Part shown: positions 43,783 to 52,561 of the stretch, one piece after another
Layout of the letters: each line of letters opens with the position of its first letter
Numbering within the stretch: position 1 is the stretch's first letter
Source of the DNA: Desulfurivibrionaceae bacterium
GTDB lineage: Bacteria; Desulfobacterota; Desulfobulbia; Desulfobulbales; VMSU01
DNA: 60,361 nucleotides
Assembly (NCBI GenBank): GCA_030145275.1
Contig: JAQYVV010000016.1
Span: 1 to 60,361 of the forward strand
Direction of reading: 5' to 3'
The notes under the pieces: model-generated
Database searches by the model: none
Seen by the model: only the letters and a program-made list of their open reading frames with translations
What the model was told of the DNA's origin: nothing
Translations under genes and position numbers: made by a program

Positions 43783-44415
43783 ATGACTTCGCAAAATAGC
43801 ATAAAAGTAGTTGTGGCCGAAGATGATTTCCTGGTTAGGAAAATGATTATCAAGGCAATCGAAAGTATCGGCTTAGAAATTGTTGGTTTAGCTGCCAACG
43901 GTGCTGAGGCAATAGAAATGGTTACTTCATTGAAGCCGGATGTCGTGCTCATGGATATACAAATGCCATCAGTTGATGGACTGGAAGCCACCCGCCAAAT
44001 TCAGAAAAGTTGCCCGGTTCCTGTTGTTATCCTTACTGCACACGAAACTCAAGATTTAGTCACCAAGGCAAGTGAAGTTGGCGCTGGCGCCTATCTTGTT
44101 AAACCTCCTAGTGCTCAGGATATAGAACGAAGTATCACCATTGCCATGGCGCGTCATGAAGATTTAATGAAATTGCGCGAATTATATCAAAAAGTTGAGT
44201 CTCAAAATAAAGAACTTGAGAGGGCTCTGGCAGAAAACAAGATTTTACAGGGCATAATCCCAATTTGTATGTTTTGTAAACAAATAAGAGACGGTGAAGG
44301 TTATTGGAATCAAGTTGAAAAATATATAAGTGAGCATTCTGATGCTAAGTTTAGCCACAGCATTTGCGAAAAATGTATAAAGAAACATTACCCAGAAATA
44401 GAAATAAAAAAATGA
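43783..44415 (+). CDS. Response regulator with C-terminal Cys motif domain
   Basis: A 210-residue protein: receiver domain 1-125 with phospho-Asp in VVLMDIQMPSVDG, the Thr in VVILTAHE and Lys in YLVKPPS; a coiled-coil linker (LRELYQKVESQNKELERALA); and a C-terminal CMFCKQIRDGEGYWNQVEKY / SHSICEKCIKKHYPE domain with CxxC and CxxC pairs. That tail is common on response regulators in delta-type bacteria and may bind metal. It is the likely partner of the kinase gene 3 nt upstream. Confidence 0.9.
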   Translation: MTSQNSIKVVVAEDDFLVRKMIIKAIESIGLEIVGLAANGAEAIEMVTSLKPDVVLMDIQMPSVDGLEATRQIQKSCPVPVVILTAHETQDLVTKASEVGAGAYLVKPPSAQDIERSITIAMARHEDLMKLRELYQKVESQNKELERALAENKILQGIIPICMFCKQIRDGEGYWNQVEKYISEHSDAKFSHSICEKCIKKHYPEIEIKK

Positions 44416-44483
44416 CTATTAGGCCTAACTGGTTTAATTATAAGTGCTCCACTTAACCTCGTGACCAAAAACATTTTCTTTTT

Positions 44484-45008
44484 ATGACTATGGAACAAAA
44501 AAAATGTCTCATTGTTGACGATGAGGACCTAATACTACAATTACTTTCTACTTTTTTAAGGTTAGAAGGCTACATTTGCACTACTGCAACAAGCGGGGAA
44601 GCCGCCCTCGATATGCTAAATTCTGAACCATTTGATATTATGATAACAGACGTTGCAATGCACGCGATGAACGGCATTGAACTGACCAAAAAAGCGAAAG
44701 ATTTGTATTTTGACATGCCCATCATAATTATGACGGGTTTTTTGGATGAATATACTTACGATGGAGCTATTGAAGCAGGGGCTTCAGATTTTCTAAAAAA
44801 ACCATTTACTCCAAAAGAAATGCTAACTCGCATCACCAGAGTCATGAGAGACGCTAATATTGTTGCATCATTAAAGCATAAAGGAAAAATAACTGAGGCA
44901 ATAAGCACCGAAATGATTGCTGGACTAGAAGAAGAATCTCAGGAGAAAATTGAGGAGTTGGAGAAAGAAGTAAAAAATCTTAAGGAGCAATTATCTAGTC
45001 GACACTGA
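44484..45008 (+). CDS. Response regulator receiver protein
   Basis: A 174-residue protein: receiver domain with acidic pair DDED, phospho-Asp in DIMITDVAMHAMNG, Thr in IIMTGF and Lys in FLKKPFTPKE. The C-terminus is a short helical, charged tail (EEESQEKIEELEKEVKNLKE) without an output domain. It is the third gene of the signal-transduction group, 68 bp after the previous regulator. Confidence 0.9.
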   Translation: MTMEQKKCLIVDDEDLILQLLSTFLRLEGYICTTATSGEAALDMLNSEPFDIMITDVAMHAMNGIELTKKAKDLYFDMPIIIMTGFLDEYTYDGAIEAGASDFLKKPFTPKEMLTRITRVMRDANIVASLKHKGKITEAISTEMIAGLEEESQEKIEELEKEVKNLKEQLSSRH

Positions 45009-45233
45009 AGAGAAAAATTTGCAATCCCTGTCAAAAAAAATCCATCCTTTTTTGTTCCTAGTGTCCTTTCTTCGTAGCCTATTTTTGCAAATGACATGAT
45101 ATTGCGCGCACGGGGGCTACATTACATTACTGTGAGTCTTCAAAAGTTGAAGTGGGGCGGAATTATATATTATATGACCTCATGAACAGATTGATTGGAA
45201 GAGGGTTACCGATAAGTCACTGGTAACAAAAAA

Positions 45234-45264
45234 AAGCACCTAGCTCAAAAAGAGTTAAGTGCTT
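45234..45264 (-). terminator. Terminator of tRNA-Arg
   Basis: Arms AAGCACCTAGCTC and GAGTTAAGTGCTT (45234-45246, 45252-45264) pair with two G-T positions and are followed on the minus strand by a run of T. It lies 9 bp downstream of the tRNA-Arg CCA. The rest of 45009-45233 holds nothing evident. Confidence 0.75.
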
Positions 45265-45272
45265 GATTATAT

Positions 45273-45349
45273 TGGTACACCAGGCAGGATTCGAACCTGC
45301 GACCCTCGGATTCGTAGTCCGATACTCTATCCAGCTGAGCTACTGGTGC
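45273..45349 (-). tRNA. tRNA-Arg (anticodon ACG)
   Basis: A 77-nt cloverleaf including an encoded CCA: acceptor GCACCAG / CTGGTGT, D-arm AGCTCAGCTGGATAGAGT, anticodon loop CTACGAA with ACG (A34 read as inosine), and T-arm GCAGGTTCGAATCCTGC. On the minus strand, with the terminator just after. Confidence 0.96.
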
Positions 45350-45397
45350 ATACCTATTTGTTGGAAATAAGAATAAAAGCATATACTCTATATGCTT

Positions 45398-46654
45398 TTA
45401 TTCTTCAATATGTTTGTTTAGTTTCCGGAAATCATACCCCGCAGGTTCCTGGAAAACACGTAGGCCAAATTCCGGTAAAACAGCCAGAATATGGTCGAAA
45501 ATGTCAGCTTGTATATCTTCGTAATTGGCCCATGCCTGATCATTACTGAATACATAAATTTCCAGGGGAAGGCCGGTGGATGTCGGAGTCAGTTGTCTTA
45601 CCAGGAAAGTCATGTTTTTGTGGATCTTCGGGTTGTTGCGCAGATAAGCTTTTATGTAGGTGCGGAAAATCCCGATGTTTGTCTGTCGCCGCCCATTGGA
45701 AACCATCGACGAGTCAAAATTGAATTTCTGGTTATGGGTTGTGATCTCTTCCTGTTTCTTCTTCGGATAATCCTCCAGGATTGAGAACTGACTTAGCTTC
45801 TCAAGCATCTCATCCGTGCAGAATTTTATTGAATTCATGTCAATAGAAATAGCTCGTTTTATGCGGCGTCCGCCCGATTCACTCATTCCCCGCCAATTTT
45901 TGAAGGAGTTTGACACCATAGCGTAGGTGGGGATGGTGGTAATTGTCTTGTCCCAGTTTTGAACCTTGACGGTATGGATTGTCACATCGATAACGTCTCC
46001 ATCCGCACCATATTTGGGCATCTCTATCCAGTCGCCGACTCGGACCATTTTTAAGTTTAAAAGTTGGATGCTGGCCACAAAGCCGAGAATAGTATCTTTG
46101 AAAATGAGAAGAAGAACTGCGGTAAGGCCACCTAGGACACTTAAGATTCCCAAGGGTGATTTGTTGGTCAGGATAGCTATGGTAAGGATGCAGGCAAAGA
46201 TATAAAAAACTATTTTGATAATACTGAGATAAGCACCTATGGGGCGCTCTTTTGCCATTTTATGGAAAGAGTATATATCCTCGGTGATGAGAAGGGCGGC
46301 GTCAAGGATCCTGACTGTTGTCAGGACTAATAATGTCAGGGCTATCCGTTTGATTATTTCACTTGTGGCAGGTTGTTCTGCAAAAAACAGATCGGCTGCA
46401 ACATAGATAAAAACAATGGGAACCAGGCGGGCCAGAAAAGGAAATAATTTTCTATGTACGAATACATCGTCCCACTTGTATTTGGTTTTCATCATCGCTT
46501 TTTCGAGTAGCGGCACAATGAAATACTTGGCTATCCAATAGGAGATGACGGCCAGTATCATTATGGCCATTATTGCGATAGTGGTGCTGGCTGGACTTAT
46601 GAATTCAGGGGGCACACCTTGGTTTTGGAGGAGAGTTTGTATGGGTGGATACAT
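45398..46654 (-). CDS. MscS-family mechanosensitive channel (YbdG-like)
   Basis: A 418-residue MscS-family protein of the YbdG type. Several membrane helices precede the pore-lining and beta-domain region: LGGLTAVLLLIFKDTILGFV, then KMVRVGDWIEMP and TIHTVKVQNWDKTITTIPTY. These channels release solutes under membrane tension. The long N-terminal extension with extra helices and the C-terminal domain of about 150 residues fit YbdG/YnaI relatives. Single gene; it ends 48 bp before tRNA-Arg. Confidence 0.9.
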   Translation of the reverse strand: MYPPIQTLLQNQGVPPEFISPASTTIAIMAIMILAVISYWIAKYFIVPLLEKAMMKTKYKWDDVFVHRKLFPFLARLVPIVFIYVAADLFFAEQPATSEIIKRIALTLLVLTTVRILDAALLITEDIYSFHKMAKERPIGAYLSIIKIVFYIFACILTIAILTNKSPLGILSVLGGLTAVLLLIFKDTILGFVASIQLLNLKMVRVGDWIEMPKYGADGDVIDVTIHTVKVQNWDKTITTIPTYAMVSNSFKNWRGMSESGGRRIKRAISIDMNSIKFCTDEMLEKLSQFSILEDYPKKKQEEITTHNQKFNFDSSMVSNGRRQTNIGIFRTYIKAYLRNNPKIHKNMTFLVRQLTPTSTGLPLEIYVFSNDQAWANYEDIQADIFDHILAVLPEFGLRVFQEPAGYDFRKLNKHIEE

Positions 46655-47304
46655 GATTTATTCCTGCCGGAAGAGGTGAACTTCTCATTATGTGAGGGCA
46701 AATCGCCAAATTTCTTATTTGACCATTTTGCCGATACCTTAATAAAAGTCAAGATCTATCGGTAAGATAGGTGGAGAAGCCAGGAATTATACTATGATGC
46801 GTGGGCTGAGTTGACTGCCTCGCCTGGGATCCGGATGGTGTATAGGGCAGCGGCAGTAATGGCGCTGTTTATAATGTTTACAGCTGAAAAGGCGACGTAA
46901 GTACGTAGATCTACGTAGTTTCAAATTGTTCTTGACAGGCAGAAGTCTGCGCGTTAATTATGCATTTTTTTCTAAATGGGCAGATTTTTTAGTACTTATA
47001 AATTTATTTCTTATCTCTTTGACAAGAATTTATTTAGTTAAGGTACATCTCACCCCCCCCAGGGGGTAGTTTTGGCCCTGTTTTCTTCGAGGCCTACCGA
47101 TATCAGAAGTTTTTCTGCCGGTTGGTTTCAACTCTTTATCCCTGATTTATTTTTGCTTTTTAATTTGCCCTCTGGAGTTTTATGTTCCAGTTGGGCTGTT
47201 TTGTTTTTTGTACTTTGTTTACCAGTGTTCAAGGTGGTTCCTTTAAACAGTCTTATATTGTTGAACATTTATTCACACTATTAATTTTACGTAGAGGAGT
47301 AGAT
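46655..47304. promoter_or_regulatory. Regulatory region upstream of the SulP gene
   Basis: A gap of about 650 bp without a convincing gene. A 16-bp perfect palindrome, TACGTAGATCTACGTA, lies at 46902-46917. Downstream, TTGACA, 17 bp, TAATTA (about 46934-46962) forms a possible sigma-70 promoter, and a second TTGACA occurs near 47020. A C8 run followed by AGGGGGTAG lies near 47052. The palindrome could be an operator for sulP. Confidence 0.4.
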
Positions 47305-49464
47305 ATGATTTTCAAGGTTTTTCCGTTTTTGCTGTGGTTTAAGGGGTATAAAGGGGAGGATTTCAAACTTGACCTGGTGGCCGGAATCACGGTCGCCATG
47401 GTTCTTATCCCGCAATCCATGGCCTACGCACAGCTTGCTGGTCTTCCTGCCTATTATGGACTGTACGCAGCGTTTCTGCCGCCCATGATTGCGGCACTAT
47501 TTGGTTCCAGTCGTCAGCTGGGCACCGGTCCGGTGGCCGTTGTTTCCCTGATGTCAGCTGCCTCCCTTGAGCCGCTAGCTACCGCAGGTTCTCCGGAATT
47601 TATTGCCTACGCCATTGTTTTGGCTCTGGTTGTTGGTATTTTCCAGTTCTCCCTGGGCGTTCTGCGATTGGGTATGGTAGTAAACTTCCTTTCCCATCCG
47701 GTCATCAACGGTTTTACCAATGCCGCAGCTATAATTATTGCCTCTTCTCAATTCTCCAAGTTTTTCGGTGTTTATGTGGACAAGGCACCGCATCATTATG
47801 AAACCATGATGCGAGTTGCATCTGCTGCAGTGGATTACACCCACATGCCAACGCTTATCTATGCATGTTCTGCGGTAGCCATTATGTTTATCTTAAAAAA
47901 GATTAATCCAAGAATTCCGAATGTTCTTGTCGCCGTTCTCATCACGACAGTGATCTCCTATTTCACCGCATTTAACAATGATGCTTCAGTCGCGGTTACT
48001 GCAATCCAAGCACCTGGTATTGAAACTACAATTCATGAATTTAACGAGGCCACCGCACTTATTGAAACTCGTGGTCAGGCCCGTGCTGATCTGGGTAACG
48101 AGGCTGATGAATTGAAAAAGGCCGATTCCCAAACAGGTCATGGTGGTAAATCTATAGAGACCATTAAACTTTTGAGCGAAATTGACATTCTGACCAACCA
48201 GATGGATCATGCCAAAGAGGAGTCACATCTTCTTCGTAAAGAGCTCAGACACATGAAGTTTGAAGCCGTAAAAGATGGCGAGAACTATACCTTTTATCCC
48301 AAGGATGGTATTCCTCCAGGTGTTAGCACCGATGGCAACACTTGGCGTTTGAAAGTGAAAAATTCACCTCTTGATTCCTCCAAACTTACCATGATGGGCG
48401 GGGGAGCAATTGTCGGAAAGATTCCAGAGGGCTTACCAACTTTTACAATACCTGAACTTACGGTTAAAAGTTTCTTCAAACTATTGCCTACTGCAATCAT
48501 CATCTCGCTCCTTGGTTTCATGGAGGCCATTGCCATTGCCAAGGCCATGGCCGCCAAGACCGGACAAAAAATCGATGCCAACCAGGAGTTGATTGGTCAG
48601 GGACTTGCAAATATTTGCGGATCCATTGGCTCCAGTTATGCGGTATCCGGGTCATTCTCCCGTTCTGCGGTCAACTTGGCAGCAGGTGCTGTTTCGGGTA
48701 TCTCTTCTGTTGTTACCTCTATAATGGTAGTTGTCACACTACTCTTCTTTACCCCGCTGCTCTATCATCTCCCCCAGGCCACTTTGGCTGCGGTTATCAT
48801 GATGGCGGTTATCGGTCTTGTTAATATTAAGGGGTTTGTTCACGCCTGGCACGCCCAGAAGTATGACGGTATCATCTCTGTGCTCAGTTTTCTAGTTACC
48901 CTCTATTTTGCCCCACATCTTGACAAGGGTATCATGGTTGGTTTTATCCTGTCCATGGGCGTATTCCTCTACAAATCCATGCGACCGGTAGTTGCTAGCC
49001 TCTCAATGAATGAGGATAATGTACTTAAAAGTTCTGAGCATTATCGACTTAAAGGGTGCCGACACATCTCAGTTGTTCGTTTTGACGGAGCCCTGTTCTT
49101 TGCTAATGCGAGCTATCTGGATGAACAGGTCGCAAAATTTCGGACCGAACAGCCAGATCTTCGATATATCCTTCTTGATGCCAAAGGTATCAACGACATG
49201 GATGCTTCTGGTGAAGAGGCATTGGCTATGATCGTCGATCGCCTTCGGGCTGCAAAGCTGGGTTTTGCCATGTGTGGTGTCAAAGGACAGGTTATGGCGG
49301 TTATGGAGCGTACCCATCTGGTTGATAAAATTGGACTTGAAAATATCTATGCAGGGACGAAAGAGGCGGTAAGCGTTCTCATCGATAAGGTCCATGAAGA
49401 TAGCAATCTTCCTGTAGATGGATGCAAATCCTGTCCATTGACAAAGTACATCCCGGCTTCTTGA
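47305..49464 (+). CDS. SulP-family anion transporter with STAS domain
   Basis: About 719 residues from ATG 47305, which follows GAGGAG. SulP transporters carry sulfate, bicarbonate or dicarboxylates. The transporter signature VAMVLIPQSMAYAQLAGLPA YYGLYAAFLP, later helices (LLGFMEAIAIAKAMAAKTGQ, GSYAVSGSFSRSAVN) and a C-terminal STAS domain (RFDGALFFANASYLDEQVAK, LLDAKGINDMDASGEEAL) are clear. Between transmembrane helices an insertion of roughly 120 residues (about 235-355) contains a coiled coil (EIDILTNQMDHAKEESHLLR), unusual for the family. Substrate not determinable. Confidence 0.92.
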   Translation: MIFKVFPFLLWFKGYKGEDFKLDLVAGITVAMVLIPQSMAYAQLAGLPAYYGLYAAFLPPMIAALFGSSRQLGTGPVAVVSLMSAASLEPLATAGSPEFIAYAIVLALVVGIFQFSLGVLRLGMVVNFLSHPVINGFTNAAAIIIASSQFSKFFGVYVDKAPHHYETMMRVASAAVDYTHMPTLIYACSAVAIMFILKKINPRIPNVLVAVLITTVISYFTAFNNDASVAVTAIQAPGIETTIHEFNEATALIETRGQARADLGNEADELKKADSQTGHGGKSIETIKLLSEIDILTNQMDHAKEESHLLRKELRHMKFEAVKDGENYTFYPKDGIPPGVSTDGNTWRLKVKNSPLDSSKLTMMGGGAIVGKIPEGLPTFTIPELTVKSFFKLLPTAIIISLLGFMEAIAIAKAMAAKTGQKIDANQELIGQGLANICGSIGSSYAVSGSFSRSAVNLAAGAVSGISSVVTSIMVVVTLLFFTPLLYHLPQATLAAVIMMAVIGLVNIKGFVHAWHAQKYDGIISVLSFLVTLYFAPHLDKGIMVGFILSMGVFLYKSMRPVVASLSMNEDNVLKSSEHYRLKGCRHISVVRFDGALFFANASYLDEQVAKFRTEQPDLRYILLDAKGINDMDASGEEALAMIVDRLRAAKLGFAMCGVKGQVMAVMERTHLVDKIGLENIYAGTKEAVSVLIDKVHEDSNLPVDGCKSCPLTKYIPAS

Positions 49465-49498
49465 TGAACCGATAATTAGTAGTTGTTTTTGCTCTATC

Positions 49499-49535
49499 AA
49501 AGGGGGTCCAAAATCTTAATTTTTGGACCCCCTTT
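49499..49535. terminator. Strong terminator after SulP
   Basis: A 15-bp perfect stem AAAGGGGGTCCAAAA / TTTTGGACCCCCTTT (49499-49513, 49521-49535), loop of 7 nt, then CTGTTTG. It separates sulP from cheV; a TATAAT sequence near 49572 may belong to the cheV promoter. Confidence 0.85.
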
Positions 49536-49667
49536 CTGTTTGTTGGGCAATGCAGGAAAAATATTTTTATGATATAATATCTCTGGTTTTAGCAGATTAA
49601 AAGAAGTCATGCTGGAATATTTACACAAGATACTTATCCAGTTTGTTTGGATTAGGAGAAGAGTTGA

Positions 49668-50627
49668 ATGGCTGACGATATACTGCTGGAGAGCGGTACC
49701 AATGAAGTTGAAATTCTGGAATTTTTTGTTCAGGGCCAAGGCATGGGGATTAATGTAGCCAAAATTTCTCAAATCATTCCTTTTAACCCCTCCGAACTTA
49801 CCAAAATTCCAGATGAGTCTCCCGCTATTTTAGGTAGTCTCTTGTGGCAGGGAAAAACGATATCACTTATTGATTTAAATGAGAGTTTAAAAAGGAAGTC
49901 TAAAAGTACAGAAACGTGTGAACAGAAAATAGTTCTGGTTACGGAATTTAATAATGTTGTTAATGGTTTTTTGTGTGATGGCGTCAATAGAATTCACAGA
50001 ATCGGCTGGGACAGCCTTGATCCTCTGAGTGGTTTTCTTGAAAAACATTCCTCAATGGTGACTGGTTCAGTCCATCTGGAAGGCCGTGATATTTTAATGG
50101 TCGATTTTGAGTATATTATTTCCGAACTCTACCCCGAGACCAGAATGGGTTTTGGGGATGGCCATGAGGATCAAAGTGAGATCATGCCGAGTCGAGAAAA
50201 GATGAAAATTGTTTTTGCAGAGGACTCGCCTTTTATCCGGACAACCATAATTGACCTTTTAAAAAAGGCAGGATATTCTAAAATATCAAGCCATGAGAAT
50301 GGTGAAGATGCATTGCGCTATATTCAGGGCGCGACAAGGAAAGCAAAGGAGGCAGGTCGAGACATTTCAGAATATCTGAATCTGGTTGTCAGTGATATTG
50401 AAATGCCGCAAATGGACGGTCTCACTCTCTGTAAAAATATCAAAGCTGGGCTTGGTTTAAAAAAGGTTCCTGTCATAATTTTCAGCTCCCTGATAAACGA
50501 ACAGATGATCCAGAAATGTAGAGAGGTTGAGGCCAACGGCTATACCACGAAGCCTCAAATTAATGAACTCGTAAGACTTCTAGACGAAAATCTTGGCGTC
50601 GGGGCATATTCTTCACAGGTTAACTAG
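49668..50627 (+). CDS. cheV: CheV chemotaxis coupling protein
   Basis: A 319-residue protein: CheW-like domain at about 10-160 (EILEFFVQGQGMGINVAKIS, VTGSVHLEGRDILMVDFEYI) and a receiver domain at about 180-310 with KIVFAEDSPFIRTTI, phospho-Asp in LVVSDIEMPQMDG and Lys in TTKPQ. CheV couples receptors to CheA and is phosphorylated for adaptation. It stands alone, not in a che cluster, but fits the flagellar genes elsewhere in the window. Confidence 0.94.
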   Translation: MADDILLESGTNEVEILEFFVQGQGMGINVAKISQIIPFNPSELTKIPDESPAILGSLLWQGKTISLIDLNESLKRKSKSTETCEQKIVLVTEFNNVVNGFLCDGVNRIHRIGWDSLDPLSGFLEKHSSMVTGSVHLEGRDILMVDFEYIISELYPETRMGFGDGHEDQSEIMPSREKMKIVFAEDSPFIRTTIIDLLKKAGYSKISSHENGEDALRYIQGATRKAKEAGRDISEYLNLVVSDIEMPQMDGLTLCKNIKAGLGLKKVPVIIFSSLINEQMIQKCREVEANGYTTKPQINELVRLLDENLGVGAYSSQVN

Positions 50628-50788
50628 TTCCTGATTAGTAACAACTTTTCTGGATTCCGGCTCAAAACATGCCGGAAAGACGGTAAAAACACCTAAGTCG
50701 TCATCCCTGAATGCCTTTATCAGGGATCCATGTTACGGCTAAAATAGAGGCCGGGTCCGCCCGGTTGGTACGCTGAATAGTTACATTG

Positions 50789-52234
50789 TTACTTGAATTC
50801 TAGGATGACAGGACAGTGGTCAGAACCCTTGATATCTGACATAATGTCCGCTTCAAGAACCCTTTTGTTGCTTTTGGGGTCCACCATAAAGTAGTCGATT
50901 CTCCAGCCTATGTTCCGCTCTCTTGCATTAAATTTATAGCTCCACCAGGTGTATTGTTCCGGTTCCTGGTGAAATTTCCGGAAGGTGTCGATGTAGCCTG
51001 CCGCAATGAACTGGTCCATCCAGGCACGCTCCTCGGGGGTAAAACCTGGGTTTTTCTGGTTTGTTTTCGGGTTTTTCAGGTCAATAGGTTTGTGGGCAAC
51101 ATTAAAGTCGCCGCAGATGACTACTGACTTTTTCCTTGCCAGAAACTCGGCATGGGTGTGCAGGGCTTGGTTGAAACGCAGTTTGTAGTCAAGTCGTGCA
51201 AGGCCATGCTGGGCATTGGGAAAGTAGGTGTTGATAAAATAAAAGTCGTCAAATTCAAGGGTGAGAACCCGGCCTTCCTGATCCATTTCTTCCAAGCTAA
51301 GCCCCTCTATAACTTTCAACGGTTTTTGTCTCGTATAGACAGCCAGGCCGGAATATCCTTTCCGTGCCGCACTATGCCAATATGATTCGTATCCATTAAT
51401 ATTTTTGAGTTCCTCTGAAAGCTGGCCCGGTTGGGCTTTGGTTTCTTGTAGGGCAAAAATATCTGGACTTAGCTTTTTGACAATTTCAATAAACCCCTTT
51501 TTCTCAACTGCACGGATACCATTTACATTCCAGGAAATAAACGTCTTCCTGTCCGTTTTTCCTTGTGCCTTCTGGTCCTTTGGCCTCCGCCTTGGGATAA
51601 CACCGGTTTGGGGGCAAAGTTTGCTGATCGGGCAAACATCGCAGTGGGGTGCCACGGGGCGGCAAAGCCCTTGGCCAAATGCTACAATAATGGAATTTAT
51701 CTCAAGCCAATATTTTTTGGGAAGTTTTTCGCGCAGGACCATTTCCGTTTCAAGGGGTGTTTTCGTTTGAACGTATCCCCAAATGTTCATAATTCTATGG
51801 ACATGTGTGTCCACGCAAATGGCCTCTTTTTTGAATGCGACTGCCAGGACAAGGTTGGCAGTTTTTCTGCCGACACCAGGCAGTTTTAGTAAGGATTCTA
51901 AATCCTGGGGCACGATAGAGTTAAATGGTTCAAGTGCTTCAGGGAGTTTTGTTAGATAGCCCGCTTTTGCTTTATAAAAACCGACAGGATAAATTAGTTT
52001 TTGGATTGTGTTTTCTGAAAGTTTTTTTAACCCTTCAAGGTCCGGTGCTTCCGCAAAGAGCCTGGCCGATGCCTTGGCTGTTGTTTCGTCTTTTGTGCGC
52101 GCTGAAAGTATGGTGGCCACAAGAACCTTAAACGGATCTTCGCTTTGCACGGCTATAAGATCAACGACAGGTACGGCGTAATTTTTGACCTCGTGGGCAA
52201 TTGTTGTAATGAATTTGTCGATATTAATTTTCAT
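50789..52234 (-). CDS. Endonuclease III-exonuclease III fusion (Nth-XthA)
   Basis: A 481-residue protein joining two base-excision-repair enzymes in one frame. Residues 1-215: endonuclease III, with helix-hairpin-helix LPGVGRKTANLVL (Lys124), catalytic Asp142 (VDTHVHR) and a 4Fe-4S cluster motif C191-x6-C198-x2-C201-x5-C207. Linker about 212-230. Residues 231-481: exonuclease III/AP endonuclease with SWNVNGIRA, ALQETKAQ (Glu264), ICGDFNVAH and GSDHCPVILEF. All key residues are intact, so it should excise oxidised pyrimidines and cut the AP site. These are normally separate genes. Confidence 0.95.
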   Translation of the reverse strand: MKINIDKFITTIAHEVKNYAVPVVDLIAVQSEDPFKVLVATILSARTKDETTAKASARLFAEAPDLEGLKKLSENTIQKLIYPVGFYKAKAGYLTKLPEALEPFNSIVPQDLESLLKLPGVGRKTANLVLAVAFKKEAICVDTHVHRIMNIWGYVQTKTPLETEMVLREKLPKKYWLEINSIIVAFGQGLCRPVAPHCDVCPISKLCPQTGVIPRRRPKDQKAQGKTDRKTFISWNVNGIRAVEKKGFIEIVKKLSPDIFALQETKAQPGQLSEELKNINGYESYWHSAARKGYSGLAVYTRQKPLKVIEGLSLEEMDQEGRVLTLEFDDFYFINTYFPNAQHGLARLDYKLRFNQALHTHAEFLARKKSVVICGDFNVAHKPIDLKNPKTNQKNPGFTPEERAWMDQFIAAGYIDTFRKFHQEPEQYTWWSYKFNARERNIGWRIDYFMVDPKSNKRVLEADIMSDIKGSDHCPVILEFK

Positions 52235-52245
52235 GGTTATTTAGA

Positions 52246-52263
52246 GCCTTAGCGCTGAATTTC
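52246..52263. repeat. Short dispersed repeat, also at 57543
   Basis: GCCTTAGCGCTGAATTTC occurs here and identically at 57543-57560. Both copies lie just outside the 5' end of a minus-strand gene. Confidence 0.6.
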
Positions 52264-52378
52264 TGCCATAAAAAACACGAGATGCTAAAAAGTATTTTGA
52301 AATAAACATGTTACACTCTACTGTTAAGGCACTTATTTCCGGTTTATGCGGATTAGATTTAGAAGGTGAAGGTGTGAG

Positions 52379-52547
52379 GTAATTATTCAGCGTAGGCTGG
52401 AAATTACCTTTAACTCCAAGCTGTAACTGTTCAGCTGCACTCCGTCTTCGCCCATTTCGGAGTCTACGCTTACCTGGTCTTCTCGAATAGCACAAGTATG
52501 CTTCGAAGCCCTAAATGAACGAATATGAAGCACATCTGAACAGTTAC
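52379..52547 (+). repeat. MITE-like palindromic repeat, copy 2
   Basis: 169 bp. The inner unit 52423-52547 is bounded by 12-bp perfect inverted repeats GTAACTGTTCAG / CTGAACAGTTAC, and the outer left arm GTAATTATTCAG starts at 52379. It shares CTTCGCCCATTT, CTTCTCGAATAGCAC and GTATGCTTCGAAGCCC with the other copies. Noncoding; between the nth-xthA and antiporter genes. Confidence 0.82.
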
Positions 52548-52561
52548 GGTGTGAGAAACAA

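Noticed and set aside
45259..45549. 96-residue frame starting MLDYIGTPGRIRTCDPRIRS
   Set aside because: Classic false protein arising from the opposite strand of a tRNA gene (tRNA-Arg).
47072..47284. 70-residue hydrophobic frame before sulP
   Set aside because: T-rich DNA gives artificial hydrophobicity; no ribosome site.
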